From: Bacteroidales bacterium
Lineage (GTDB): Bacteria; Bacteroidota; Bacteroidia; Bacteroidales; Muribaculaceae
DNA: 11,399 nt
Assembly: GCA_019420545.1 (NCBI GenBank)
Contig: JAHZGZ010000257.1
Span: forward strand, 1,855 to 13,253
Reading direction: 5' to 3'
The position numbers were made by a program, and so were the translations under genes. This document shows, piece after piece, positions 5,020 through 11,399 of this stretch. Below the pieces are notes generated by a model. It saw only the letters and a program-made list of their open reading frames with translations, had not been told where the DNA came from and made no database searches. The number at the start of each line of letters is the position of its first letter. The stretch's first letter is position 1.

Positions 5020-6924
5020 TTACTTAACTTCCTCGAAGTCGACGTCGGTAACGTGGTCATCAGAGGTAGCCTGCGAGGCGCCGGGCTGGGGGCCTGCCTG
5101 CTGACCGGCCGACTGAGCCTGCTGCTGGGCATTGAGGATATCCTGCTGGGCAGCGCCGAAGGCCGATTCGATCTCCTTGATGGCAGCGTCGCATGCGGCA
5201 ACGTCCTGAGCCTTGTGGGCGTCTTTCAGTTTGGCCACAGCGGCCTCGATAGCAGCCTTCTTGTCGGCGGGAATCTTGTCGCCGAGCTCGCCGAGCTGCT
5301 TCTCTGTCTGGAAGATGAGAGCGTCAGCCTGGTTGAGCTTGTCGATCTTCTGCTTCTCGGCCTCATCAGCAGCGGCGTTGGCGGCGGCCTCGTCCTTCAT
5401 ACGCTTGATCTCGGCGTCGGTAAGACCCGACGAAGCCTCAATACGGATGCTCTGCTCCTTGCCTGTAGCCTTATCCTTGGCGGATACGTTGAGGATACCG
5501 TTGGCGTCGATCTCGAAGGTCACCTCGATCTGAGGAATACCACGCGGTGCGGGTGCGATGCCGTCGAGATGGAACTTGCCGAGAGTCTTATCGTCCTTGG
5601 CAAGAGGACGCTCGCCCTGGAGCACATGGATCTCAACCGAAGGCTGGTTGTCGGCTGCGGTAGAGAATGTCTCGCTCTTACGGGTAGGAATGGTGGTGTT
5701 GGCCTCGATAAGCTTGGTCATCACGCCACCGAGAGTCTCGATACCTACCGACAGAGGCACAACGTCAAGCAGAAGCACATCCTTTACATCGCCTGAGAGC
5801 ACACCGCCCTGGATGGCAGCGCCCACGGCAACTACCTCATCGGGGTTGACTCCCTTCGAAGGAACCTTGCCGAAGAACTTCTTCACGATCTCCTGGATAG
5901 CGGGGATACGGGTCGAACCGCCCACGAGGATAACCTCGTCGATATCCGATGCCTTGAGGCCGGCGTCGCTAAGAGCCTGCTCGCAGGGCTTGATGGTAGC
6001 CTGGATCAGCTTGTCGGCCAGACGCTCGAACTCCGCACGTGTAAGAGTCTTTACCAAGTGACGGGGAACACCGTCGACAGGCATGATGTAAGGCAGATTG
6101 ATTTCAGTTGTGGTAGAGCTTGAAAGCTCGATCTTGGCCTTCTCGGCAGCTTCTTTCAGACGCTGGAGAGCCATGGCGTCCTTACGGAGGTCAACTCCGT
6201 ATTCCTGCTGGAATCCGTCGGCAAGCCAGTCGATGATCACGTGGTCGAAGTCGTCACCGCCAAGGTGGGTGTCACCGTTGGTCGACTTAACCTCAAACAC
6301 GCCGTCGCCAAGCTCAAGGATAGAGATATCGAACGTACCGCCACCGAGGTCAAACACGGCGATCTTCTGATCCTTGTCGCTCTTGTCGAGGCCATAGGCC
6401 AGAGCGGCTGCGGTAGGCTCGTTCACGATACGGCGCACCTTCAGACCGGCGATCTCACCGGCTTCCTTGGTTGCCTGACGCTGCGAGTCGTTGAAGTAAG
6501 CGGGCACTGTGATCACAGCCTCGTCTACTGTCTGACCAAGATAATCCTCGGCGGTCTTCTTCATCTTCTGAAGAATCATGGCCGAGATCTCCTGCGGAGT
6601 ATATTCGCGGCCGTCTACAAGCACACGTACTGTGCCGTTGTCAGCCTTGCCCACTTCGTAGGGCACACGTTTTACTTCCTCGGCAACCTCATCGTAGCGC
6701 TCGCCCATGAAACGCTTGATCGAATATACGGTGCCTTCAGGGTTGGTGATGGCCTGACGCTTGGCAGGATCACCCACCTTACGCTCGCCACCGGCGATAA
6801 AAGCCACGATAGAAGGAGTGGTGTTACGTCCCTCGCTGTTAGGAATAACCACAGGGTCGTTACCCTCAAGTACGGCTACACATGAGTTGGTTGTACCCAC
6901 GTCAATACCGATTATCTTTCCCAT
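5020..6924 (-). CDS. dnaK: Molecular chaperone DnaK (Hsp70)
   Basis: This is a full-length protein of 634 residues. The ATPase domain begins at MGKIIGIDVGTTNS (phosphate-1 loop, 7-14). It continues with NEPTAAALAYG (168-178), phosphate-2 AVFDLGGGTFD (189-199, with Thr197 matching the E. coli catalytic Thr199) and the adenosine motif VILVGGSTRIP (331-341). The conserved hydrophobic linker VLLLDVVPLSV (383-393) leads into the substrate-binding beta domain, then the helical lid (about 500-600). A Gln/Gly-rich flexible tail ends DVDFEEVK, the usual bacterial EEV-type end. It refolds proteins in the cytoplasm with DnaJ and GrpE. Neither partner gene is adjacent, so dnaK is transcribed alone, divergently from the methylmalonyl-CoA operon, and ends at the hairpin just downstream. 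No CIRCE operator is visible upstream. Confidence 0.99.
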   Translation of the reverse strand: MGKIIGIDVGTTNSCVAVLEGNDPVVIPNSEGRNTTPSIVAFIAGGERKVGDPAKRQAITNPEGTVYSIKRFMGERYDEVAEEVKRVPYEVGKADNGTVRVLVDGREYTPQEISAMILQKMKKTAEDYLGQTVDEAVITVPAYFNDSQRQATKEAGEIAGLKVRRIVNEPTAAALAYGLDKSDKDQKIAVFDLGGGTFDISILELGDGVFEVKSTNGDTHLGGDDFDHVIIDWLADGFQQEYGVDLRKDAMALQRLKEAAEKAKIELSSSTTTEINLPYIMPVDGVPRHLVKTLTRAEFERLADKLIQATIKPCEQALSDAGLKASDIDEVILVGGSTRIPAIQEIVKKFFGKVPSKGVNPDEVVAVGAAIQGGVLSGDVKDVLLLDVVPLSVGIETLGGVMTKLIEANTTIPTRKSETFSTAADNQPSVEIHVLQGERPLAKDDKTLGKFHLDGIAPAPRGIPQIEVTFEIDANGILNVSAKDKATGKEQSIRIEASSGLTDAEIKRMKDEAAANAAADEAEKQKIDKLNQADALIFQTEKQLGELGDKIPADKKAAIEAAVAKLKDAHKAQDVAACDAAIKEIESAFGAAQQDILNAQQQAQSAGQQAGPQPGASQATSDDHVTDVDFEEVK

Positions 6925-7031
6925 AATTGTAAGTTTTTATTTGTTTCTTGAATTTTGATTTTCTTTACTCAGTCTTTCGCCGGCAGTTCCATGGAGGATC
7001 TCCCGACGCTCATTAGACAAAACAAATCATG

Positions 7032-7048
7032 TGCCAAAAAGGTTGGCA
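7032..7048. repeat. 17-bp inverted repeat upstream of dnaK
   Basis: TGCCAA, AAAGG and TTGGCA form a perfect 6-bp palindrome with a 5-base centre, about 110 bases before the dnaK start. It could be an operator or part of the promoter. No regulator was identified. Confidence 0.5.
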
Positions 7049-7094
7049 TATCCATTAATTTAATATCATTCAACCCATTAAGCCGTGTCGCCCG

Positions 7095-7134
7095 ACTGAC
7101 ACGCCCACTGACACAATTTCCATTCCCACTGACA
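7095..7134 (-). repeat. Three ACTGACA repeats (minus strand TGTCAGT) upstream of dnaK
   Basis: ACTGACAC occurs at 7095-7102 and 7107-7114, and ACTGACA at 7128-7134, with steps of 12 and 21 bases. Two of the three are preceded by CCC. Read toward dnaK they are TGTCAGTGGG-like. Their position upstream of a heat-shock gene suggests regulator binding sites, which is inference. Confidence 0.5.
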
Positions 7135-7215
7135 AAAAAACATCGTTACCCCTCACGTTCAACTCATTTTTACAAACTTTCACACATTGCCACAAAGCAT
7201 TTACTCAAAATTTGG

Positions 7216-7223
7216 TAAATTTG
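7216..7223 (+). promoter_or_regulatory. Candidate -7 box of the methylmalonyl-CoA operon
   Basis: TAAATTTG fits TAnnTTTG exactly and lies 79 bases before the epimerase start. No well-spaced -33 TTTG is present (nearest is ATTG at 7186-7189, spacer 26). Confidence 0.45.
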
Positions 7224-7302
7224 CCGGAAATTGCCGATAGTGGGTGAATATCGCCTGCCAAGCATAATGCCAACAATTATTACAAACCATATATACCACA
7301 AA

Positions 7303-7725
7303 ATGAACATCTCACATATCGAACATGTAGGTATAGCCGTTCCCTCTCTTGACGAGGCTATCCCTTTCTACGAGAACATCCTTGGCCTTAAGTGTTTTGC
7401 CATCGAAGAAGTTGCCGACCAGAAAGTGCGTACCGCATTTTTCCAGGTAGGCCAGACAAAGATCGAGCTCCTTGAGGGCACATCCGACGACAGCGCTATC
7501 TCCAAATTCATCGCTAACAACGGCGGCCGCGGCGGCATCCAGCATATCGCCTTCGCAATGGCCGACGGCGTTGCCAACGCTCTTGCTGAAGCCGAGGGCA
7601 AAGGCTGCCGCCTCATCGACAAAGCTCCCCGCAAAGGTGCCGAAGGCCTCAACATCGCCTTCCTCCACCCCAAATCGACATGCGGCGCCCTCATCGAGCT
7701 TTGCGAGGATCCCAAGAAGATGTAA
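7303..7725 (+). CDS. mce: Methylmalonyl-CoA epimerase
   Basis: This is a 140-residue enzyme of the vicinal-oxygen-chelate fold that interconverts (R)- and (S)-methylmalonyl-CoA. The start at ATG 7303 (MNISHIEHVGIAV) gives the usual family length; an upstream TTG at 7231 only adds a non-homologous leader. The two VOC half-motifs are clear: IEHVGIAVPSLDEAIPFYENILGL at the start and IQHIAFAMADG in the second half. The expected metal ligands are His8, Glu55 (in KIELLE, where some family members have Gln), His81 and Glu132 (GALIELCE). It is the first gene of the operon, 36 bases before the decarboxylase alpha gene. It would supply the isomer needed by the decarboxylase after methylmalonyl-CoA mutase, which is not in this window. 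Confidence 0.96.
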   Translation: MNISHIEHVGIAVPSLDEAIPFYENILGLKCFAIEEVADQKVRTAFFQVGQTKIELLEGTSDDSAISKFIANNGGRGGIQHIAFAMADGVANALAEAEGKGCRLIDKAPRKGAEGLNIAFLHPKSTCGALIELCEDPKKM

Positions 7726-7761
7726 TCCAATTCCAACTACACAATACACAATATATAATAT

Positions 7762-9315
7762 ATGAGTAACCAACTCGAAAAGGTTCAGGAGCTTATCGCC
7801 ATGCGCGAGGAGGCACGCCTGGGCGGTGGCGAAAAAGCCATCCAGAAGCAGCACGAAAGAGGCAAATATACCGCACGCGAACGTATCGCTCAGCTACTCG
7901 ACGAAGGATCGTTTGAGGAGCTCGACATGTTTGTACGTCATCGCTGCACCAACTTCGGCCAGGAAAAGAAATCATTCCTCGGCGACGGCGTGGTCACAGG
8001 CTACGGCACTATCGACGGACGCCTTGTCTACGTATTCGCCCAGGACTTCACCGTATTCGGCGGCTCCCTTTCAGAGACCATGGCCCTCAAGATCTGCAAG
8101 ATCATGGATATGGCCATGAAGATGGGCGCTCCGGTTATCGGCCTCAACGACTCGGGTGGCGCACGTATCCAGGAAGGCATCAACGCTCTCGGCGGATACG
8201 CTGAAATCTTCCAGCGCAACATCCTCGCTTCCGGCGTCGTTCCCCAGATCTCATGTATCCTCGGTCCATGTGCCGGCGGTGCCGTTTACTCACCGGCCCT
8301 CACCGACTTCACCATCATGGCAAAGGGCATCTCCTATATGTTCCTTACCGGTCCTAAGGTTGTAAAGACCGTTACCGGCGAAGACGTCACCCAGGAAGCC
8401 CTCGGCGGAGCCCAGGTTCACTCCACAAAGAGCGGCGTATGCCACTTCGCTGCCGAAGACGGCGAGGACGCACTGAAGATCACCCGCAAGCTCTTCAGCT
8501 ACATCCCCCAGAACAACCTCGAAGAGCCCCCGATGGTCGAATGCACCGATCCTATCGACCGTCTGGAGGATTCCCTCAACGACATCATACCCGACAGCGC
8601 CAACAAGCCCTACGACATGTACGAGGTAATCGGAGCCATCATCGACCACGGCGAATTCCTTGAAGTACAGCGCGACTACGCCAAGAACATCATCGTAGGT
8701 TTCGCCCGCATGAATGGCCAGAGCGTAGGTATCGTGGCCAACCAGCCCAAATATCTCGCCGGCGTACTCGACAGCAACGCTTCGCGCAAGGGCGCACGCT
8801 TCGTTCGCTTCTGCGACGCATTCAACATTCCTCTCGTCACACTCGTCGACGTACCCGGATTCCTCCCCGGCACAGGTCAGGAATACAACGGCGTGATCCT
8901 CCACGGTGCCAAGCTCCTCTACGCCTTCGGTGAGGCCACCGTTCCCAAGGTGACCGTAACACTCCGCAAGAGCTACGGCGGTTCGCACATCGTGATGAGC
9001 TGCAAGCAGCTCCGTGGCGACATGAACTACGCATGGCCTACCGCCGAAATCGCCGTTATGGGCGGCGCAGGTGCCGTCGAGGTGCTCTACGCCAAGGAAG
9101 CAAAGGCCGCAGAAGATCCCGCAAAGGTACTCGCCGAGAAGGAGCTCGAATACAATAAACTCTTCTGCAACCCCTACAACGCTGCCAAGTACGGTTACAT
9201 CGACGACGTTATCGAGCCGCGCAACACCCGTTTCCGCGTGATCCGCGCTCTCCAGCAGCTTGCTACAAAGAAAGTCACAAATCCCGCCAAGAAACACGGC
9301 AACATACCTCTCTAA
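7762..9315 (+). CDS. mmdA: Methylmalonyl-CoA decarboxylase alpha (carboxyltransferase) subunit
   Basis: This protein has 517 residues, the normal length for MmdA and propionyl-CoA carboxylase beta subunits. It has two crotonase-like carboxyltransferase domains. The N-terminal one (about 25-265) carries SGGARIQEG (131-139) and GPCAGGAVYSPAL (168-180). The C-terminal one (about 275-510) carries VPGFLPGTGQEYNGVI (364-379), HGAKLLYA (381-388) and RKSYGGSHIVM (402-412). It transfers the carboxyl group of methylmalonyl-CoA to biotin on the carrier subunit, releasing propionyl-CoA in the cytoplasm. Propionyl-CoA carboxylase beta is indistinguishable on sequence alone. The OadG-type, biotin carrier and OadB-type genes that follow decide for the Na+-pumping decarboxylase. 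Only 10 bases separate it from the next gene. Confidence 0.95.
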   Translation: MSNQLEKVQELIAMREEARLGGGEKAIQKQHERGKYTARERIAQLLDEGSFEELDMFVRHRCTNFGQEKKSFLGDGVVTGYGTIDGRLVYVFAQDFTVFGGSLSETMALKICKIMDMAMKMGAPVIGLNDSGGARIQEGINALGGYAEIFQRNILASGVVPQISCILGPCAGGAVYSPALTDFTIMAKGISYMFLTGPKVVKTVTGEDVTQEALGGAQVHSTKSGVCHFAAEDGEDALKITRKLFSYIPQNNLEEPPMVECTDPIDRLEDSLNDIIPDSANKPYDMYEVIGAIIDHGEFLEVQRDYAKNIIVGFARMNGQSVGIVANQPKYLAGVLDSNASRKGARFVRFCDAFNIPLVTLVDVPGFLPGTGQEYNGVILHGAKLLYAFGEATVPKVTVTLRKSYGGSHIVMSCKQLRGDMNYAWPTAEIAVMGGAGAVEVLYAKEAKAAEDPAKVLAEKELEYNKLFCNPYNAAKYGYIDDVIEPRNTRFRVIRALQQLATKKVTNPAKKHGNIPL

Positions 9316-9325
9316 TCCGCAAGCA

Positions 9326-10231
9326 ATGAGAAAGAGTATCATCCTGTTTCTTGCCCTCACCCTCGTATGCGGCGCATCGGCCTTTGCTCAGGGACGCAAA
9401 GGCCTGCGCATCAACGAGGTGATGGTACAGAACGACTCAAACTATGTCGACGACTACGGACAGCATCAGGCCTGGATCGAGCTTTTCAACTCTACCTACG
9501 CCCCGATGGAAATATCCAGCGTCTACATCACCAACGATCCCGCCAATCCCAAGAAATACCCCGTGCCTCTGGGCGATGTCAACACCGAGATCCCCACTCG
9601 CCAGCATGTGGTATTCTGGGCCGACGGTGAGCCCAATAAGGGCACATTCCACCTCAGCTTCCAGCTTACTCCCGGCCAGGACAACTGGATCGGCGTATAC
9701 GACGCCAACGGTCGCACGCTCATCGACTCCGTGACCGTACCCGCATCCCTGCTCCCCAACACCACCTATGCCCGCGCTATCGACGGTGAAGGACAATGGG
9801 AAGTACGCGACGGTGGTGAGAAGTACATCACTCCCTCGAGCGCAAACCAGATTGTCGACACCAACGGCAAGGTCGAGATGTTTGCCGAGACCGACGGACA
9901 TGGCTTCGGCCTCTCGCTGATGGCCATGCTCATCGTATTCTTCGCGCTTGCCCTTCTCTGCGTATGCTTCTATATCATCAGCCGCATCGGTGCTTCCGTC
10001 TCGCGTAAGAACAAGGCAGCATCACAGGGCATCGACACTCGTCAGCTCCCCAAGGAAGAGAAGCCGCAGCAGGATTCAGGCGAGGAGATCGCAGCAATCG
10101 TAATGGCCCTCAACGACCATCTCAACGCTCACGACCGCGAAAGCACCATCCTTACCATCAACAAGGTACGTCGTTCCTACTCTCCCTGGAGCTCCAAGAT
10201 CTACAGCCTCCGCGAGCTTCCCCACCGTTAA
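9326..10231 (+). CDS. LTD-OadG fusion: decarboxylase membrane subunit with exported lamin-tail domain
   Basis: This protein has 301 residues from ATG 9326. Residues 1-21 are a signal peptide ending AFAQ. Residues about 27-175 look like a lamin-tail domain: LRINEVMVQNDSNYVDDYG, AWIELFN, then MEISSVYITNDPANPKKYP, typical of the beta-sandwich. A single membrane helix follows (about 195-219, LSLMAMLIVFFALALLCVCFYII). A cytoplasmic tail of about 80 residues has the OadG-like pattern of a charged linker and a short IAAIVMALNDHL helix. The gamma/delta subunit of Na+-translocating decarboxylases tethers the alpha subunit to the membrane beta subunit. Gene order (after mmdA, before biotin carrier and oadB) supports that role. 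The exported domain is absent from the small classical OadG of proteobacteria. Its job is unknown; contact with the periplasmic face of the pump or the cell wall is speculation. Confidence 0.85.
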   Translation: MRKSIILFLALTLVCGASAFAQGRKGLRINEVMVQNDSNYVDDYGQHQAWIELFNSTYAPMEISSVYITNDPANPKKYPVPLGDVNTEIPTRQHVVFWADGEPNKGTFHLSFQLTPGQDNWIGVYDANGRTLIDSVTVPASLLPNTTYARAIDGEGQWEVRDGGEKYITPSSANQIVDTNGKVEMFAETDGHGFGLSLMAMLIVFFALALLCVCFYIISRIGASVSRKNKAASQGIDTRQLPKEEKPQQDSGEEIAAIVMALNDHLNAHDRESTILTINKVRRSYSPWSSKIYSLRELPHR

Positions 10232-10267
10232 TCCGGTTATCCCACAACTACCAACGATCACAACAAA

Positions 10268-10705
10268 ATGAAAGAATACAAATATAAGATCAATGGCAAC
10301 AGCTACAACGTTGCCATTGGCGACATTGTCGACGGCAAAGCCGAAGTGCTTGTCAACGGCACCCCATACAAGGTGGAGCTTGATCAGGAAAAGGCTCCCG
10401 TAACTGTGGTAAACAAGGCCCCGCGTGCGGCTGCCGCTCCCCGTACAGCCGCCGGCGAGAAAGTAATCGCCAAACCGAGCGTAGCAAGCGGAAACATACA
10501 GGTAAAGGCTCCTCTCCCCGGCACAATCATGTCGATCAACTGCAAGGTTGGCGACGTTGTCAAAGCCGCCGACACTGTCATAATGCTCGAAGCAATGAAG
10601 ATGGAGAACGCAATCCACGCCGGTTACGACGGAAAAGTCGCTTCCATCTCCTGCAACACCGGCGACGCCGTGCTCGAGGGTGCCGTACTTATCACTCTGG
10701 AGTAA
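10268..10705 (+). CDS. Biotin carboxyl carrier protein of the decarboxylase
   Basis: This 145-residue protein has an N-terminal part (1-45) with an OadA/MmdC-like beta segment. An Ala/Pro-rich flexible linker follows (about 46-75, PRAAAAPRTAAG). The C-terminal biotinyl domain (78-145) has the canonical EAMKMEN motif with biotinylated Lys111 and the paired PLPGTI and GDAV turns. It shuttles the carboxyl group from the alpha subunit to the membrane beta subunit. It starts at ATG 10268, 36 bases after the LTD-OadG gene, and is followed 41 bases later by the beta subunit. The equivalents are MmdC of Veillonella or the C-terminal domain of OadA; here it is a free-standing protein. Confidence 0.94.
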   Translation: MKEYKYKINGNSYNVAIGDIVDGKAEVLVNGTPYKVELDQEKAPVTVVNKAPRAAAAPRTAAGEKVIAKPSVASGNIQVKAPLPGTIMSINCKVGDVVKAADTVIMLEAMKMENAIHAGYDGKVASISCNTGDAVLEGAVLITLE

Positions 10706-10746
10706 CACATATTCCGCAATAATCAATCAACTTACACTTTCGGAAT

Positions 10747-11399
10747 ATGATATCATTAATGAGTTTCAGCGAATTCATATCCGTAAACTTCCACCAGTTC
10801 TGGGTGCTGACCGGCTTCGCCAATTTCACTTGGCAGCACGGCATCATGCTCCTTGTGGGCCTCTTCTTCATCTGGCTTGCCATTAAGAAGAACTTTGAGC
10901 CCATGCTTCTGGTGCCTATCGGTTTCGGTATACTCCTCGGAAACATCCCCTTCAACGCTACCGCTGGCCTTGAAATCGGCATCTACGAAGAGGGATCAGT
11001 ACTAAATATCCTTTACAACGGTGTGTCGGCCGGATGGTATCCGCCGCTGATATTTCTCGGTATCGGTGCCATGACCGACTTCAGCGCCCTGATCGCCAAC
11101 CCCAAGCTCATGCTTATCGGCGCAGCGGCTCAGTTCGGTATCTTCGGCGCCTACATGGTGGCCCTCGCCCTCGGCTTCTCACCCGACCAGGCAGGTGCGA
11201 TCGCCATCATCGGTGGTGCCGACGGCCCCACGGCAATCTTCCTCTCGTCGAAGCTTGCCCCCAACCTCATGGGTGCCATTGCAGTGTCGGCCTACTCCTA
11301 CATGGCCCTCGTGCCGCTGATCCAGCCCCCGATCATGCGACTCCTCACCACCAAGAAAGAGCGCGTCATACGCATGAAGCCCGCACGTGCCGTAAGCCA
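10747..11399 (+). CDS. mmdB: Na+-pumping decarboxylase beta subunit (OadB/MmdB family), 5' part
   Basis: The frame is open to the right edge, with 217 residues visible of an expected 400 or so. It is a polytopic membrane protein. Several hydrophobic helices are evident (for example 32-48, 53-65, 98-116, 121-142 and 174-193). The family motif GIGAMTDFSALIANPK (105-120) is present, as is IIGGADGPTAIF (154-165). Asp159 in the latter corresponds to Asp203 of Klebsiella OadB, the residue tied to Na+ binding. The subunit decarboxylates carboxybiotin and exports Na+. ATG 10747 is the first in-frame start; ATG 10759 (MSFSEF) is a good alternative. It is the last gene seen of the operon, and the window ends inside it. 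Confidence 0.95.
   Translation, partial: MISLMSFSEFISVNFHQFWVLTGFANFTWQHGIMLLVGLFFIWLAIKKNFEPMLLVPIGFGILLGNIPFNATAGLEIGIYEEGSVLNILYNGVSAGWYPPLIFLGIGAMTDFSALIANPKLMLIGAAAQFGIFGAYMVALALGFSPDQAGAIAIIGGADGPTAIFLSSKLAPNLMGAIAVSAYSYMALVPLIQPPIMRLLTTKKERVIRMKPARAVS

Larger units (their letters stand above)
6925..7302. promoter_or_regulatory. Divergent intergenic region between dnaK and the mce operon
   Basis: No credible gene is present in these 378 bases. On the dnaK side there is a 17-bp perfect inverted repeat (TGCCAA-AAAGG-TTGGCA, 7032-7048). A cluster of minus-strand TGTCAGT repeats lies at about 7095-7134. A second inverted repeat CGTGTC-N8-GACACG (7084-7103) overlaps that cluster. On the operon side TAAATTTG (7216-7223) is a candidate -7 box. 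No match to TAnnTTTG was found for dnaK itself, so its promoter may use another sigma factor or a diverged box. Confidence 0.55.

Noticed and set aside
4966..5796. Long plus-strand open frame opposite the dnaK 3' half
   Set aside because: It begins in the dnaK terminator hairpin and is an antisense shadow of a GC-rich conserved gene, with Leu/Gly-rich low-complexity product.
6241..6885. Long plus-strand open frame opposite the dnaK 5' half
   Set aside because: Antisense shadow; dnaK on the other strand is complete and highly conserved.
7022..7036. Sigma-54-like TGGCAC-N5-TTG on the minus strand before dnaK
   Set aside because: The -12 element reads TTGT and lacks the essential GC; the TGGCA part is explained by the 17-bp palindrome.
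7231..7302. Upstream TTG start for the epimerase
   Set aside because: The extra 24 residues do not belong to the VOC fold, and ATG 7303 gives the normal N-terminus.
7312..7854. Minus-strand open frame opposite mce and the start of mmdA
   Set aside because: Antisense shadow of two well-identified genes.
8290..9360. 356-codon minus-strand open frame opposite mmdA
   Set aside because: Shadow caused by C-ending codons in the sense gene; Val/Gly-rich product without recognisable motifs.
10076..10726. Minus-strand open frame opposite the biotin carrier gene
   Set aside because: It spans the gap between two sense genes and mirrors their codon bias; no family resemblance.
1..11399. CRISPR arrays, rRNA or insertion sequences
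   Set aside because: No regularly spaced repeats, rRNA signatures or transposase motifs were found in the window.

Overview
The window looks like a chromosome segment of a gut-type Bacteroidales bacterium. The evidence is a DnaK ending in EEVK, candidate promoters of the Bacteroidetes TAnnTTTG type, a sodium-pump operon whose OadG subunit carries a lamin-tail domain, and a mobile element of a kind familiar from Bacteroides and relatives. A Muribaculaceae-like host is a guess; the genus cannot be fixed from the sequence alone.

Positions 1 to about 4950 are the right-hand part of an integrated mobilizable element. From left to right it has the 3' part of a DUF6371/Toprim-like primase-type gene, a short non-coding stretch framed by a 13-bp inverted repeat (possible oriT), and a MobV-family relaxase gene cut into two in-frame pieces by a single amber codon. 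Facing these on the minus strand are an unrecognised two-helix membrane protein gene and a two-gene operon, in which a zinc-finger/double-HTH protein overlaps a tyrosine recombinase by 4 bp. The minus-strand module is visibly more AT-rich than the primase/mob part. Its two candidate promoters share a 16-bp near-identical sequence. The left end of the element and both att sites are not resolved here.

The element abuts the 3' end of dnaK (minus strand, 5020-6924). A strong hairpin at 4963-4999 probably terminates dnaK and shields it from the element. The 378-bp divergent region 6925-7302 has no gene. It holds a 17-bp perfect inverted repeat, a triple TGTCAGT-type repeat and a candidate -7 box for the rightward operon.

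From 7303 to the right edge runs one plus-strand operon: methylmalonyl-CoA epimerase, carboxyltransferase (alpha) subunit, LTD-OadG fusion subunit, biotin carrier protein and the membrane-bound beta subunit (cut by the window end). Together they would epimerise methylmalonyl-CoA and decarboxylate it to propionyl-CoA while exporting Na+, the energy-conserving end of the succinate-to-propionate fermentation. Here genes are tightly spaced, GC-rich and rich in C-ending codons, and all end in TAA; in the element the stops are more varied, and the TAG stops lie in mob.
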